Shown piece after piece: positions 23,159-32,502 of a stretch of 64,000 nucleotides of DNA (position 1 is the first letter of the stretch; each line of letters starts with the position of its first letter). The notes beneath the pieces were generated by a model. The model made no database searches, had not been told where the DNA came from, and saw only the letters and a program-made list of their open reading frames with translations. Made by a program: the position numbers and the translations under genes. The DNA comes from Venturia oleaginea (Eukaryota; Ascomycota; Dothideomycetes; Venturiales; Venturiaceae), in NCBI GenBank assembly GCA_013176395.1, contig JABMLP010000004.1, positions 62,001 through 126,000 on the forward strand, read 5' to 3'.

Positions 23159-23790
23159 ATCGAAGATCTTCCGCCCAAAGGGTTTTTTCCCTCTCGGTCA
23201 GAAGATGAAGCTGCTTGCGGAGGCGCAGTTTCTTTTGGTGACGAGTCGCTTCACGCTGACGAAGGCGTTCGCGGAGGATGTCGTCTTCTATTGTTTCATC
23301 CTCAACAGCATCAAGAGCTGAGTGGATCTTGGCCTTCTGCGCGTCAATTTTATCCCCTGCGACAACAGTTAGCACATAGGCTACGACAGGTGGATCAGAA
23401 TCTGACGTGGGCAAGCAAGCAAAAGATGCGTAAGTGGAAGGACTTGGACACGACCGATAAGGCGACAGTTATTGCTAAAGACAATGTGGCCATACAGCCA
23501 GAGGGCTGGAGTGGAGGCCACACTTGGGAACTTGTGCACAACGCATGGATGGACTACCAGCTCTATCACGCGGATGAAGAATGGAAAAACCAAGGATTTG
23601 ACCAAGGGCACAGCGGAAAATTCAGCCAGGCACGAGGAGCCACAAGAACCAGGGACAACTTACAATCTGCCTTGGATAAAATCAAATCACAGCTGCGGTC
23701 GGAACCAACACACGCAGAGCATTTCCCCGAGGCCACATCAATGCGACACTCGAGGTTGGAGGAGCGACAGCGTTTGCAAGGCAATGGCAT
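23142..23790 (-). CDS. Antisense spliced gene inside Gypsy-D: Zn2Cys6-like cluster plus basic coiled coil
   Basis: On the minus strand, exon 1 is 23790-23664, the intron 23663-23357 and exon 2 23356-23142. The intron has a GTAAGT donor, a TGCTAAC branch site and a GCAG acceptor, and splicing keeps the frame. The predicted product is 113 residues. Near its N-terminus six cysteines are spaced C-X2-C-X6-C-X8-C-X2-C-X6-C, which is the Gal4-type Zn2Cys6 pattern. The C-terminal half is charged and helical, with RLRKQLHLL near the end. The gene lies between pol and the 3' LTR, tail-to-tail with pol and overlapping its last 17 bases. From memory, similar antisense proteins accompany other fungal Gypsy elements, mostly annotated as hypothetical. 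A regulatory role is inference. Confidence 0.72.
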
Positions 23791-24081
23791 GATGCTACCG
23801 GAAGACCAGATGCGCGAGGCACGGGAAGAGCGAGACAGCTTTGAAGACGAGGCCTTCGGCATGGTTAGAGGATTGATGAAGGATAACATAAGGACCCCAG
23901 GGAGCTCACAAACCTTAAGTACCGAGACAGGACGTCAGGTGATTGATAAGCAAAGACAAGGTTTCGGGACGACAACCTATGGAGGAGAGGGTAGTGTTAC
24001 AGATCACCTCAAGACCGAAGAGCAGGGACAACGGGACTTGCAGAGGATGGTTGGATAACAAGAAGTTGTTGTTAGGACTGA

Positions 24082-24222
24082 TGTGGAGTGGAATCCGTTG
24101 GGCGCACAAGAGGGGACTGGTGCAACCATGTCAGTCCTAAGAGAGAATAGTACGTGCAGGAGTCACGTGATATTCCCACAGTTCCCACAGCACTTGGCAT
24201 TGCCCACTGTGTGGGAAGTGTG
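24082..24222 (+). repeat. Gypsy-D 3' LTR, first segment
   Basis: Identical in the stretch compared to the start of the 5' LTR (13306 onward). It is interrupted after GGGAAGTGTG by the non-LTR element F and resumes at 25841. Confidence 0.87.
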
Positions 24223-25825
24223 AAAAAACAGCACACACAGCGAGAACTCAATTTTTGGAATTTACAGAAGTATCATCTAAGGATCATCAAAACACCTCTG
24301 CCAGTGGCCGCTCCGGCCTCTAGAGGCCATCGCGCGTCCCTCAGCGTCGATGAGATATCTCTAGAGTCGCCGTCGCGGCCACCGCAGAGCAAGCAGACGA
24401 ATACATGAGCAAGCTACACGAACGATGCGTCCACCAAAGACAACAGCAACCATCTAGTCACTATCTCCCGGCTAGTCCATCACCCCAGATGACACTGCAA
24501 CGCTCCGAGTCGACGAGTCACTGCTAGAACGGCAATACCTTCAACACAACTCAAACACCAGACGCCCGGTGTGCAACAATCGGCACCACACACCACTGCA
24601 ACGACTAGACAATCTCTCCCAACGTCTTGGCAAACCGTCCTGCTACAAGCTGTTGCCCAGAGCCTTGAGCCTCTCCCCAAACTGTTGCGTCCCAGTTATG
24701 GCATTGGCAAGAGTAGGTGCGCGACACAGTAAGTAGTAAGGACGCATAGAAGGAGCCTATTGGCGGCAAATCCCCTCCCTGTAAGCTAGCAGACGTAGCC
24801 TTGAGCCTCTCCCCAGACTGTTGCGTCCCAGTTATGGCAGTGGCAAGAGTAGGTGCGCGATATAGCAAGCAGGGAGAGCGACTGGCAGCAGATAGGCTCC
24901 GACTATAAGACGACAGGTCTACAACACAATCGGTGCGACACGATACGGCAGCTGCTAGAGAACCTCATCTACTATCGTCTCCGCAAACCATCCTGCTGTA
25001 AGCTGATGTCCAGAGCCTTGAGCCTCTCCCCAAACTGTTGCGTCCCAGTTATGGCATTGGCAAGAGTAGGTGCGCAACACAGTAAGCAGTAAGGACGTAT
25101 AGAAGGAGCTTATTGGCGGCAAATCCCCTCCCTACAAGCCAGCAGACGTAGCCTTGAGCCTCTCCCCAGACTGTTGCGTCCCAGTTATGGCATTGGCAAG
25201 AGTAGGAGCGCGATATAGCAAGTAGGGAGAGCGACTAGCAGCAGATAGGCTCCGACTATAAGACGGCAGGTCTATAGCACGATCGGCGCCATACAATACG
25301 GCAGCTACCAGACAGCCTCGTCCACGGGCATACCCGGAGTATCACACCGAAGCAGCGAAATCACGACTACGATGGTTACTATTGTCTCCAGCATCACACA
25401 ACCAAATACACCGCCGCATAGGAATCTGGTGCAAGGCAACTTTCACAAGCAGAAACATACTTAGGGAACCCATTGGCCTTGAGGGATAAGGCGAAACAGA
25501 TAGACAAAGCTGAGCATTAGAGGGAGACTGTAGGTAGAAGGATAGCGAAACACGAGGCATTGCCTCTTGAGTCTACATAGCACAGATATACTAGCAGAAT
25601 AACCAGTATCTACAAGAGCCAGCGGGCATTTGGAGATACTGGTTAAGGGAAAAGAGGGAGGACGGAGGGGACAGCTGGTCTTGTTTCAGTGAACGGGGCG
25701 AAGTGGGGCGCGGTGGATTATATAATCTATCACGTGTCGGCTGTCTGATGAAGTCCTCCTAACCGGACATAGCTGCCTGATTAAGCGGCTGCAACCGAGT
25801 AGGATAAAATCAATCAATCAATCAT
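24223..25825 (+). mobile_element. Element F: non-coding non-LTR retroelement in the Gypsy-D 3' LTR
   Basis: 1603 bp flanked by a 15-bp target duplication tgtgtgggaagtgtg (24208-24222 and 25826-25840). The other D LTR shows the uninterrupted site. The right end is a simple-repeat tail, ATAAAATCAATCAATCAATCAT. Variable-length long duplications plus such a tail point to target-primed reverse transcription, so it is a SINE or a non-autonomous LINE derivative. No long reading frame with recognisable domains is present. The body holds a two-level repeat (see 24661-25320), and the 3' 100 bp can form several short stems. Confidence 0.78.
24661..25320 (+). repeat. Nested tandem repeat in element F (353-bp units, 136-bp sub-repeats)
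   Basis: The phrase agccttgagcctctcccc, followed by actgttgcgtcccagttatgg, starts at 24661, 24797, 25014 and 25150. The spacing is 136, 217, 136, so two 353-bp units each contain a duplicated sub-block. The second unit is about 95 percent like the first by eye and is shorter at its right end. Part of the unit (the segment before the phrase) also occurs once at 24630-24660. Confidence 0.85.
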
Positions 25826-25840
25826 TGTGTGGGAAGTGTG

Positions 25841-26306
25841 GGAAGAGCCAAGAGGTGTGGGAATACACCTTGGCACCCAGAACCAGAAGGGTATATAGGG
25901 AGGACGTTGGACGGACTTTTCTTTCTCTCTTCGTGGTTATCTCATGTTATGTTTCTCACATAGGAGCTTCTTCAACCTACTACAGTAACGACCTTTTACT
26001 TAATACAATCAAGCACAAGTCATATGCACACGAAGCAAGCCCACCCCCAACCTTCATACTAACCGACAAGCGTTCAGGATTGATCTGAGGATCAAATCGG
26101 TTAGACGACAATTGAATTGGGAGATACATCGGACGGCTAGGATCTAGTGAGCCTCCAAAGAATCTGAGCAAGGAAAGGTACTTAAGGTAAGTACTTCCAG
26201 ACTGATATTGCCCTTACCCCAAACCCGCGGACCAGAACAAGAGAACACAGGCGTCAAGAAGGTCTTGACATAATCAACTGTGTTGAGAAACGAGTTCCCC
26301 GTAACA
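25841..26306 (+). repeat. Gypsy-D 3' LTR, second segment
   Basis: It continues the LTR from GGAAGAGCCAAGAGG through the TATA-like segment and, without any Copia insertion, straight through GGTTATCTCATG to CCGTAACA. This copy preserves the empty site of Copia-E and so proves the E insertion point and its 5-bp duplication. Confidence 0.88.
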
Positions 26307-27328
26307 AGTAAGTCGTATAATAGGGCTGTATAGGCCTTTACTTTCCCTCTCAACTACGTGGGTTCTGGGGGGATCGTACTCCTCGATTACTCGAAAACTA
26401 TAGTAAGAGCCTTCGGGTCCGTTCCGAGTCTTGGCCATCAATTTTACCAACCACCTCGATACAGACTAAATCGCGGGCGTTACTTACTCACTCATTTAGT
26501 TGAAACATAGGAAGAGTACCGTAGGTTCCGTACAAAGTTATACGAGACTGAGAGGTAGGAGTAAGGATTGGGAAAAAAGGTCAATGCAAATAGCCCGTGC
26601 AAGTAAGTAATAGGTACGGAGAATAATACAAGCGCTTCCTAGGTCTTGATAGGCTTTGAGAAACCAGTACCCTTCGAGACTCGCCTGAGCGGAAGGCTTG
26701 ACTCTACGTACGGTAGTACTTGTATACTTGGATTTCCCCGAGCTATTTAGGGAGGCCCTAGGCTTTCTAATCTTTGGCTTGCGTAACAACTTTGCAGGGA
26801 ATATACAATGTACGGTATTTATAGAATTGCGGAGATACCGTTGTACTATGGAAACCGGCTAAAAGCCGGCCAAAATAAGGTGATAGCGATTAAATGAAAT
26901 TCTTCGTACCCCGACTTCTCTTTCGCTCTCCTGACGTAGGATTATGATGAAGATCTTGCGATCTGTAGGAGGAGATTGGTTTGGAGAACAGACTTGTACA
27001 AAGCCGATGTGGGAAGACCTACTGTTCGTGAAGACACAGTGTAGAGATAACCTAGGTGCATAGACTAGGGCAAGGATTGCTAGTAGAATTCATCTTTCTT
27101 CTGGTCTGTTGACCAAGTATGACGAGTTGCGGAGGTTGCAAGATAACGAATTGCGGTGCGGAGGTTTTAATATAACGATTACGGAGGTGTATTACAAGAA
27201 TAGATTTGCGGTTCCTCTGGGTACTGGACTGCATATATGTTTGAGAATCACCTTTGGGGATGGTGGGATTCAAACATCGTGATCTCCTCTTCAATCCCAA
27301 ATATCAACCCCACATATCAACTCCAAAT
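26307..27328. other. Non-coding stretch between Gypsy-D and the disrupted secreted-protein gene
   Basis: About 1 kb without a convincing gene. It has scattered short AT-rich and G-rich phrases (for example repeated ttgcggaggtt-like phrases near 27,120-27,190) and no LTR or terminal repeat that I can match elsewhere in the window. Its last few hundred bases should include the promoter of the gene that starts at 27329. Confidence 0.5.
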
Positions 27329-27582
27329 ATGCGCTCAGTCCTTTACTTCTCAGCAGCGGTCCTTGCTGCCGTACAGCAAGCCTCTGGAGCCGCTCTTCCC
27401 AACAATGACGTCGTGTCCCCTGTTGCAGAGGCTCCCGGAGTTGCTAATGCGCTCCAATGCACCAAGTGCTCTGTTGAAGGCAAAAGTACACTAGTACGTT
27501 CCACCAAAGACTATCAAGGCCTCTTGACTATCCATCTCTAGTATTAGCTAATAAAATTATTTAGAAAAGCACTAAATGTAGC

Positions 27583-27874
27583 TGTCAAAGGATAGATCCT
27601 TTCTCAACTTATCCTGGATGGATTCTTAGCATTACCTGGTAGTTTCCTGGTAGTCTTTCACGTGCGCCTAGCAGGGATTGTTTGAGGATTGTTTCACATG
27701 TATTTCTATTCCTTTCCATACTTGTCTGGACAGCATGTCCTTTTTTCTTATACGGAGGACATATATACTAGTCGTCCTTCCTACACTTACACTTTCTTCT
27801 CTGTACTTAGATACTTTGAAATACAAGCAGTCTTCTCTCACTTGCGAAACACCTTTGAGGGTTGAACTCTTACA
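27583..27874 (+). repeat. 5' LTR of Gypsy-G (292 bp)
   Basis: It begins TGTCAAAGGATAG and ends GAACTCTTACA. A GGACATATATACTAG segment (near 27,756) may hold the TATA box. The bases after it (TTATCTAAGTACCGC) do not start with TGG, so no standard tRNA 3'-end primer site is evident. Confidence 0.93.
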
Positions 27875-27945
27875 TTATCTAAGTACCGCACCAATACCTC
27901 TTGCTGACAGTAAGAGAGAGTCTCTGCAGCAGTCGTCAGAGTAAA

Positions 27946-28085
27946 GAGAAAGCCTTCCATTGAGCGAGGTACCGAGAAAGCCCTCCATCGAGTGAGGTAC
28001 CGAGAAAGCCCTCCATCGAGTGAGGTACCGAGAAAGCCCTCCATCGAGCGAGGCACTGAGAAAGCCCTCCATTGAGCGAGGCATT
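27946..28085 (+). repeat. Tandem repeat, five copies of 28 bp, in the Gypsy-G leader
   Basis: Units start at 27946, 27974, 28002, 28030 and 28058, each GAGAAAGCCCTCCATCGAGT-like followed by GAGGTACC or a variant, with a partial sixth to 28094. 28 is not a multiple of three and no gag frame crosses it, so it is probably untranslated. Confidence 0.92.
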
Positions 28086-28263
28086 GAGAAAGAGTTTGCT
28101 AGGTACCTCATAACCTAGGACGGATGCTACACCTTCTCATTGTGTAGTAATCACGAACGTCGAAGATTGAGAGTTGTTGAAACTTGTCCTTTGCGAAGGG
28201 ATATCAACAACGTCCAAAGTGACACCCACAAGTTGAAAGTACTCCCAGGTCAATCCTGTTGGT

Positions 28264-28410
28264 GAGTCAAGGTCCTAAAGAGGACACCCAAGCCATTTTC
28301 AGTACTCTCAGGACGAGCCTGCAGAGTCAAGGTCCTAAAGAGGACACCCAGCCATTTCAGTACTCTCAGGAAGAGCCTGTAGAGTCAAGGTCCTAAAGAG
28401 GACACCTAAC
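28264..28410 (+). repeat. Tandem repeat of about 60 bp in the Gypsy-G leader
   Basis: GAGTCAAGGTCCTAAAGAGG recurs at 28264, 28324 and 28382. Each copy is followed by a variant of ACACCC...CATTTCAGTACTCTCAGGA, and the third is partial. A shorter GGCCAACCTCAA repeat follows at 28,425-28,466. Confidence 0.88.
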
Positions 28411-28963
28411 CCAAGAAGCAAGGGCCAACCTCAAAGGCCAACCTCAAGAGCCAACCTCAAGGGCCAAACAAAAAGGGAATTCAAGAGAATTCAAGCTGAG
28501 ATTTTCTAGAAGGTGCTAGAATCTCCAAGAAGCAAGGGCCAACTGTAAGGGCCAATCCACAGTAAATTCTCGCAAAATTTACAAAGAGGAAATCAGAGGT
28601 CATCCTAAGACAGCGTAGTCTTAGGAGTTGAAGCTGTAATAAGCTGAGGAAAGAAAGAGTTAGGAAGAGAGATTCAATACCCTTGACCTTCATAGTCCCT
28701 AGGAGCTCCGTCCTTAGTAATAAGGGTTGCAGAGCAGACTGTCAAGGATGAAATCAGTCGGAAGGAAACTCAGCCTCAGAGCCTGTACTCGATGATTGAA
28801 ACGTCAATCAAGATTGATAACCGCCTATTCGCAAGAAAACTTCAGAGGAAGGGAGTTAGTTCTTATCGAGGACATGGAAGCAACAGTCGTGCGAATATAG
28901 GTGTTTGAGTTGATCCATACGGACCGCAGTTAATGGAGCTCGACAAGATTCAGAGCGCTCCAC

Positions 28964-30046
28964 GTGGATCCAAGAAAGGCACAGGTCAGAAAGCCCAAAA
29001 AGAACAACACTGGACGTTTCACGAATCAGGGACAACGATTCGGAAACTCAGCCATGGGCTCAGGACACCTCAAGGCTTTACAATCCGATGCGTCAGTACC
29101 GCCAATCCACAACATACTGAGCTGGACGGCTTGTTATGAGGACGACTGCAAGGTACACCTATCTGAGAAGCAGAGCTCCGGATACTACCCTCGGGATAGA
29201 GGAGGTTACCAAGGCAACGGCAATGTCAAAGGACATCTCGCTATGATGAGTTCGTCATCTAGCTCACCCGGTCTTTATGGCACTCAGTTGGGATTGCCAA
29301 AAGCAGAGTATGGCACAAACCAATTCGGGGTTGGGAATACAATGGCTGCTTTCAAAGTTATCAGCAGATACCCAAGCATGAGAAAGAATCCGGAACACGA
29401 TCTTCACTGGATGATTCCATCGAACTGGTACAAAGTCAAAGAATGCCCACTGTGGGAGCACAAGTCCGAGGAAGACCCAGGAGAACTAGATTGGGAATTC
29501 CACTGGGTTCACGAAAAGGAAGTCAATAATACGACCCTCAGGAAGATCATGAAAATCCCAAACATCAGTACAAATGTACAGCACGTCCACCACAGACACT
29601 CACCTATGAATTGCTGCGAGAATGAGGAATGCGATTTAACTCAGCACCAGGAAATGAAAGATCTTGGAGAAATACTCCAAGAGTTGCCAGCCATTTCCGG
29701 GAGTTGGTCTATACCAAACGAAAACGAATCTCTACAGACTATGTCGGGCGACGACAGTGAGTCTACAGTAGAAGACAACTCCAACGAAGGAGAATCGAAG
29801 GAAGATCTAGAGTTTATGACCTTCCGGCTCTCACGTTTGACGCGAGACGTTGAACGAGCAATTGATCAGGACGATTCTCAGTGCAAAGACGTCCATCCAA
29901 ATGCATGCCTTGACTTCACCTGCCCATACCATCCGAATGGGGCAAGGAACCTTCGACACCTTGTCCGACGATTGGACATCGCAGTCAAAACAAAGCAAGC
30001 ACGTAAATGGCATGAGAATTCGGGAAACGAGGAGGATCAACAGTAG
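28964..30046 (+). CDS. Gypsy-G gag-linker frame
   Basis: A 360-residue frame, nearly identical to the Gypsy-B copy at 5819-6901. It has the SWTACYEDDCKVHLSEKQSS motif near residue 50, then an acidic, serine-rich middle and a C-terminal part with CPYHPNGARNLRHLVRRLD. No capsid helices or CCHC box precede it. The leader upstream is occupied by tandem repeats, so the capsid has been lost. A short alternative frame at 28933 holds a MELDKIQSAPRG segment. Whether it is translated is unknown. Confidence 0.65.
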   Translation: MDPRKAQVRKPKKNNTGRFTNQGQRFGNSAMGSGHLKALQSDASVPPIHNILSWTACYEDDCKVHLSEKQSSGYYPRDRGGYQGNGNVKGHLAMMSSSSSSPGLYGTQLGLPKAEYGTNQFGVGNTMAAFKVISRYPSMRKNPEHDLHWMIPSNWYKVKECPLWEHKSEEDPGELDWEFHWVHEKEVNNTTLRKIMKIPNISTNVQHVHHRHSPMNCCENEECDLTQHQEMKDLGEILQELPAISGSWSIPNENESLQTMSGDDSESTVEDNSNEGESKEDLEFMTFRLSRLTRDVERAIDQDDSQCKDVHPNACLDFTCPYHPNGARNLRHLVRRLDIAVKTKQARKWHENSGNEEDQQ

Positions 30047-30057
30047 AGAGGCCTCTG

Positions 30058-32388
30058 TTGAATCCTAATGAAGCGCCTCATTTTCTGAACAACCTTGGTA
30101 CATCCAAGATGCTGGTCGAAGGAAAGATTGACCACGTACCAGCATGGGCCTTCATCGACACTGGTGCCGATAGGAATCTTCTAAGCGAGAAATTGGTCGA
30201 CGAATGGAAACTACCCGTACGGTCGAAACGGCATCCATATCCACTAACTATCGCTGATGGAAGACCTGTCGACTCCAATGGAGGCATGGTGATTTACGAA
30301 GCAGACATAACCTTGTGGATACAAGGGAGGAAAGAACAGATTGTTCTAGACGTCACGAATATTGGAGACTCGGATTTGATCCTTGGTCTGCCATGGCTTC
30401 GAACTCACAATCCGCATATCGACTGGAGAACATTGACGCTCACGTTCCCAGGCCAACGATATCCCGTGCAGGCTAGCATGCGCGCTAGAACACGGACAGC
30501 ACAAAGACCTTTGCGGAAAAGGCCTACACACGTTGAAGTGGCATACTGCTATCGTCTCCAGACAGGGGAGGATAGGTCAGTGTTCCAAATTCCCCATGAG
30601 TACCAGGAATTTGCGGAACTTTTTAAAGGGGAATCGATCGAAGATTCTCTTCCACCACACCAACCATGGGATCATGAGATCAAGCTCAAGAATAATGAAC
30701 AACCGAAGAAGTTCAAGATCTATCCATTGAGGGAAGATCAGCTTGAAACCCTTCGTGAATATATCGACGATTTCACGAAGAAGAAGTTCATCCGGGAGTC
30801 GAAGTCACCCGCCGGATATCCAGTTTTCTACGTACCCAAGCCCGATGGTTCACAACGATTGTGTGTCGACTACCGACATCTGAATGAGATTTCGGTGAAG
30901 AATGCGTACACGCTGCCTTTAATCCAGGAGTTGAGGGACAGACTCCAAGGAGCCAGATGGTTCACGAAATTCGATATTCCTGCGGCTTTTCATCGAATTA
31001 GGATTAAGGAAGGTGACGAGTGGAAGACAGCATTCTGCACTCGCCTTGGGCACTACGAATACCTTGTCATGCCCTTCGGTTTGACAAACGCCCCTGCGAC
31101 GCTGCAAGCCTATATGAACAATGTGCTTCGCGAGCACTTAGACAAGTTTGTGTCTGTTTATATGGATGATATTGTGGTTTACTCTCGAACGTTCGAAGAA
31201 CACGTCAAACACGTTCGAACCGTCCTCCGCGCACTACAGAAATTTAACTTACGGCTGAAACCCTCGAAAAGCGAATTCCACAAGCAACGAATCAAGTTCG
31301 TTGGATGTTTTGTCTCTCAAGATGGACTTGAGATTGACCCGGAAATTTACCAGAAGGTTCGCGATTGGCTAGTACCCTCGAACGTCAAAGGAGTACAGTC
31401 ATTTCACGCCTTCGCGAATTATTATCGACAATTCATCGAAAGCTTTTCCGAAGTTGCAGAACCCCTCACGGGATTGATGAAGAAGGGGATTACCTTCGAA
31501 TGGAACGAGCATGCGCAAAAGGCCTTTGACGCACTCAAGATACGGTTAACAACACCACCCATTCTGCAACTGTTTGACTCAGAAAAACCAGCCACAGTCG
31601 AGGCGGATGCGTCCGATCGAGCCCTCGGAGCATGCCTCAGCCAACCCGATTCAGATGGAAAGCTTAGACCAGTAGCTTACCACGCACGAAAATTCCTGAA
31701 AGCAGAAATCAACTACTCCACTTCAGACAAGGAACTCATGGCCATATTTGATGCCTTCAAGCACTGGAAGCATTATCTTGAAGGAGCGAAACACAAGATT
31801 ACCGTGTATTCCGACCACAAGAATCTGCGGAATTTCACGACGACAAAGGAATTGAATCGACGGCAACTAAGATGGTCAGAAGAACTGTCATCTTACAACT
31901 TCCATATCCTTTACAAGAAAGGAAAGGAAAACGTTAACGCCGATGCATTAAGTCGACGAGAAGACTTCATGGCAGTAGAAAAAGAGAAAGTCGAACGCGC
32001 TTTGTTCCGACAGGAAGGTGATGCACTTGTGCACCAAGTCTCATCACTTCAGACAGGAAAGCCCTCTTATTGGCAAGAGGTCAGGAACGCGCAGCAAAAG
32101 GATCCAGATGTACAAGGCTACATTCAATCAGCAGATCAGAATACCCGTATTGAAGACGGATTGCTCCTCTTCAACAACTTGGTATATCTTCCCACGAGCC
32201 TTAGGAAACAGTACATCCTACATCAACACGAATCTCCACTCAATGGTCATTGCCGACCAGAGATTGTCCTTTCACGACTTCAGAATACCTTCTACTTCCC
32301 GCACATGCGACAGGAAGTTTTCAAGGAAATAGGAAAGTGTGTTCTTTGCAAAAAGGCCAAGTACGAACGACACAAACTGTCGCATTAG
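30058..32388 (+). CDS. Gypsy-G protease-RT-RNase H with truncated integrase
   Basis: The frame is open from just after the gag-linker stop; its first codon is TTG, so the start is uncertain and frameshifting from the previous frame is likely. The protease has FIDTGADRNLLSEK and ILGLPWLRTHNP. The RT has GSQRLCVDYRHLNE and VYMDDIVVYSR near 31,160. RNase H begins VEADASDRALGA. The integrase zinc finger is present (HQHESPLNGHC to CVLCKKAKY) but the protein stops at 32,386-32,388 and only about 110 bp separate it from the 3' LTR. The D,D,E core and chromodomain are deleted. All retained catalytic motifs look intact. Confidence 0.92.
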   Translation: MNPNEAPHFLNNLGTSKMLVEGKIDHVPAWAFIDTGADRNLLSEKLVDEWKLPVRSKRHPYPLTIADGRPVDSNGGMVIYEADITLWIQGRKEQIVLDVTNIGDSDLILGLPWLRTHNPHIDWRTLTLTFPGQRYPVQASMRARTRTAQRPLRKRPTHVEVAYCYRLQTGEDRSVFQIPHEYQEFAELFKGESIEDSLPPHQPWDHEIKLKNNEQPKKFKIYPLREDQLETLREYIDDFTKKKFIRESKSPAGYPVFYVPKPDGSQRLCVDYRHLNEISVKNAYTLPLIQELRDRLQGARWFTKFDIPAAFHRIRIKEGDEWKTAFCTRLGHYEYLVMPFGLTNAPATLQAYMNNVLREHLDKFVSVYMDDIVVYSRTFEEHVKHVRTVLRALQKFNLRLKPSKSEFHKQRIKFVGCFVSQDGLEIDPEIYQKVRDWLVPSNVKGVQSFHAFANYYRQFIESFSEVAEPLTGLMKKGITFEWNEHAQKAFDALKIRLTTPPILQLFDSEKPATVEADASDRALGACLSQPDSDGKLRPVAYHARKFLKAEINYSTSDKELMAIFDAFKHWKHYLEGAKHKITVYSDHKNLRNFTTTKELNRRQLRWSEELSSYNFHILYKKGKENVNADALSRREDFMAVEKEKVERALFRQEGDALVHQVSSLQTGKPSYWQEVRNAQQKDPDVQGYIQSADQNTRIEDGLLLFNNLVYLPTSLRKQYILHQHESPLNGHCRPEIVLSRLQNTFYFPHMRQEVFKEIGKCVLCKKAKYERHKLSH

Positions 32389-32502
32389 ATACCTTTGAAA
32401 GTATCTACGGTGATGTTTTTCAAACGACGGACCGAGACTACGTCCTCCTAGGCGTACAAAAAGCAGAACCGCCCCAACGGAAACGGGGGAGAAGAAGGGT
32501 AA

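Larger units (their letters stand above)
13306..26306 (+). mobile_element. Gypsy-D: chromovirus carrying nested Copia-E and element F, with an antisense gene
   Basis: Each LTR is 607 bp once the insertions are removed (13306-13546 plus 17696-18061; 24082-24222 plus 25841-26306), with about four differences noticed. Between them lie gag-pol (18148-23158) and a minus-strand Zn2Cys6-type gene (23142-23790). Copia-E sits in the 5' LTR and F in the 3' LTR, so D is older than both. The flanks (taata on the left, agtaa on the right) do not form a matching target duplication, which suggests that one outer border was rearranged. Confidence 0.88.

Noticed and set aside
23291..24058. Open plus-strand frame of 255 codons between Gypsy-D pol and its 3' LTR.
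   Set aside because: It lies opposite the spliced antisense gene, has no recognisable domain, and its composition looks like a shadow of the coding strand below it. The intron signals on the minus strand decide for that strand.
25735..25805. Hammerhead-like arrangement in the 3' end of element F: CTGATGA (25745-25751), a GTCC/GGAC stem II, a third stem AGCTGC/GCGGCT and a TCGG/CCGA closing stem.
   Set aside because: The essential GAAA after stem II is replaced by ATAG, and there is no clear NUH cleavage triplet. A self-cleaving ribozyme is not supported, though the stems may still matter for RT recognition.
26307..26325. A taata at 26,318 as partner of the taata left of Gypsy-D (13301-13305).
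   Set aside because: It is 11 bp away from the LTR end fixed by comparison of the two D LTRs, so it is not a target duplication.
27875..27900. Search for a standard primer-binding site after the Gypsy-G 5' LTR.
   Set aside because: The sequence TTATCTAAGTACCGC does not begin with TGG and does not match a tRNA 3' end that I can recall. A self-primed or unusual mechanism cannot be shown from one copy.
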